From a virus: 28,520 nucleotides of DNA. Of the stretch, positions 27,288 to 28,520 are shown in pieces. The notes beneath the pieces were generated by a model, which was not told the DNA's origin, made no database searches, and was given only the letters and a program-made list of their open reading frames with translations. The stretch spans positions 1 through 28,520 of the IMG/VR virus record IMGVR_UViG_3300045825_000283; one strand, written 5' to 3'. Both the position numbers and the translations under genes were made by a program. The first letter of the stretch is position 1, and every line of letters starts with the position of its first letter.

Positions 27288-28520
27288 TTAAAATTTATAC
27301 GCTCCAACACTCCAAGGGCTAACCCTTGTCGCTTTGATGTAGTCATCCCAAACTGGAACCGGAGTACCTGCGCCGATTGCTGGGGAGCCTGCTTTCAGAG
27401 CGAAGTGAGCGGGAAGGGTTGGAGTTGCACTAACGAATACATTCGATGCTGGCTGATTGTAGGCAACTAGATTGTGATCGGAAATCACTGCAAGTCCATT
27501 GCCATAAGTAATGAATGAATTAGTATCATTTGGAGCAACGAGAACATTATTCCTGATTGTTGTTGTCAAAGAATCAACAGAAGTGCTTACCGCCAACACA
27601 CGATTATTATTAGGCACATAGGTTGAGTAGAACGTATTGTTATAGATATATGTCAAATCAGAAGGTGGCCCTAATTCGCCGGGATTCACCGAAACTCCCA
27701 TCCCTGTACCGGACGTACCTATATTCATAATGTTATTTCTAACTGTCGTTCCAACTGTATTGACAATATTAACTGCCAAGTTATTCCCTGCTGCTGCCGA
27801 GAAATAGTTTCTCTCCACAATAATATTTCTCAACCTCTCATCATGCGATGTTGCTTGTGAACCAATATGAATATCCCAAGGTGTTGCAACACCCCCTTGA
27901 AGTATATTGTCTGCAATTACCACCTGTTCACTATATGTTCCGTCCCAAGGTGCAGGATTCCCCACGCCGCGACTAGCGGAGTGGAGATCAATGCAGTGCT
28001 TTCCTGATGATAGATCAAAATTCTGAGGGTTCCAGATATCATTATTTGAGATAACGCCCTTGGTTATTTTCGGTGCACGAAGAACATGCTCACCACCAGC
28101 CACTCCAGTTGCAGGCCGTGTGTTGTCTATGTGGTTCCCTTGAAATGCAAAGCGTTCACTTAATATCCATACATTCACATGGCCCGCCCCATTATTTATT
28201 CCATTAGAGGTGCTATCCTGAATAGTGAGCTGATCTGCGTTTGGTATGGAAGCGTCAGAAGTAGCAAATGCGGCATCAGTGTTAGTCACATCCACGCGAA
28301 GAATTGTGATCTGCTTTCTATCTAGGAGTCTGATACCATTAGAGGACGTGGTTCCGATTGCATCGAATGCCATATCCATCACACGCCAATCATCACCCGT
28401 ATTAAATGCTATTGTTGAGTGACCATCTCCGGTGACTTGTACGAATGGTTTGGCACCTGTTCCGTAAGCTCCGATGAGTCCCGGCCCTGCTTGTGTGACG
28501 ATGCTTGAAGCACTTGCAGC
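27288..28520 (-). CDS. Parallel beta-helix protein, tailspike/depolymerase-like (5' end outside window)
   Basis: The frame is open from the right edge to TAA at 27288, at least 410 residues, and its N-terminus is not in the window; a GTG at 28382 is internal. Repeated turns such as GVISNNDIWNP, QVVIADNILQGGV, NIIVERNYFSAA, TTVRNNIMNIG, LTYIYNNTFYS and TTIRNNVLVAP have the N-N-x-V/I/F pattern of right-handed parallel beta-helices. The C-terminus (HFALKAGSPAIGAGTPVPVW and then SVGAYKF) is the closing element often seen in secreted beta-helix proteins. Such proteins in phages are usually tailspikes that bind or cleave surface polysaccharide. No catalytic pair can be assigned by eye. Base composition is visibly more AT-rich than that of the other late genes, which suggests acquisition. 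Confidence 0.7.
   Translation of the reverse strand, partial: AASASSIVTQAGPGLIGAYGTGAKPFVQVTGDGHSTIAFNTGDDWRVMDMAFDAIGTTSSNGIRLLDRKQITILRVDVTNTDAAFATSDASIPNADQLTIQDSTSNGINNGAGHVNVWILSERFAFQGNHIDNTRPATGVAGGEHVLRAPKITKGVISNNDIWNPQNFDLSSGKHCIDLHSASRGVGNPAPWDGTYSEQVVIADNILQGGVATPWDIHIGSQATSHDERLRNIIVERNYFSAAAGNNLAVNIVNTVGTTVRNNIMNIGTSGTGMGVSVNPGELGPPSDLTYIYNNTFYSTYVPNNNRVLAVSTSVDSLTTTIRNNVLVAPNDTNSFITYGNGLAVISDHNLVAYNQPASNVFVSATPTLPAHFALKAGSPAIGAGTPVPVWDDYIKATRVSPWSVGAYKF

Noticed and set aside
1-28520. tRNA genes, CRISPR arrays, insertion sequences, attachment sites
   Set aside because: No cloverleaf-like segment, repeat-spacer array, transposase or terminal repeats were seen; a tRNA scan would be needed to exclude a small tRNA fully.

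Overview
This window is part of a contractile-tailed (myovirus-type) phage or prophage genome. The evidence is a tail sheath gene, a tail tube gene, a tail chaperone pair with a frameshift, a long tape measure gene, and a full capsid assembly set. Sec-type signal peptide use, strong AAGGAG-type ribosome binding sites and small proteins of the DUF2591/NinX and DUF932 types suggest a Gram-negative, probably proteobacterial, host. No terminase, portal, integrase, tRNA or CRISPR array is seen. The capsid and tail order implies that terminase and portal lie outside the window, probably to the right.

Positions 1-18769 (minus strand, read right to left) hold a long late block. It starts with a 68-aa unknown, a secreted transglycosylase-like enzyme and two small unknowns. 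A 1654-aa multidomain protein follows (pyrophosphatase-like domain plus SNF2-type helicase). Next come a small coiled-coil protein, the prohead protease, the scaffold, the major capsid protein with an Ig/FN3-like insertion, a coiled-coil protein, and connector and neck proteins. The block ends with a tail terminator fused to an FN3-like domain, the sheath, the tube, the tail chaperones and the tape measure protein, which runs off the left edge.

Positions 18821-25595 (plus strand) hold a compact block of about 17 small genes, mostly joined by 4-base ATGA overlaps. Two copies of the same promoter/operator unit, at 18821 and 22155, drive two sub-operons. Most proteins are of unknown function; recognisable ones are an HTH_39-like protein, DUF932, DUF2591/NinX and a YkgJ-like cysteine cluster protein. 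Two genes (21989 and 25281) carry an in-frame TAG. A third gene ends in TAG but would regain the usual ATGA junction if that TAG were read.

Positions 25542-28520 (minus strand) resume virion-type genes: a Mu F/SPP1 gp7-like head morphogenesis protein, a TraR-like zinc finger, a single-pass membrane protein, and the C-terminal part of an AT-richer beta-helix protein cut by the right edge. The plus-strand block therefore sits inside the late region.

The most interesting points are the paired early promoter/operator; the in-frame TAG codons; the unusual +1 (or -2) tail chaperone frameshift; the polyvalent helicase; and a 25-residue motif shared by the prohead protease and the major capsid protein.
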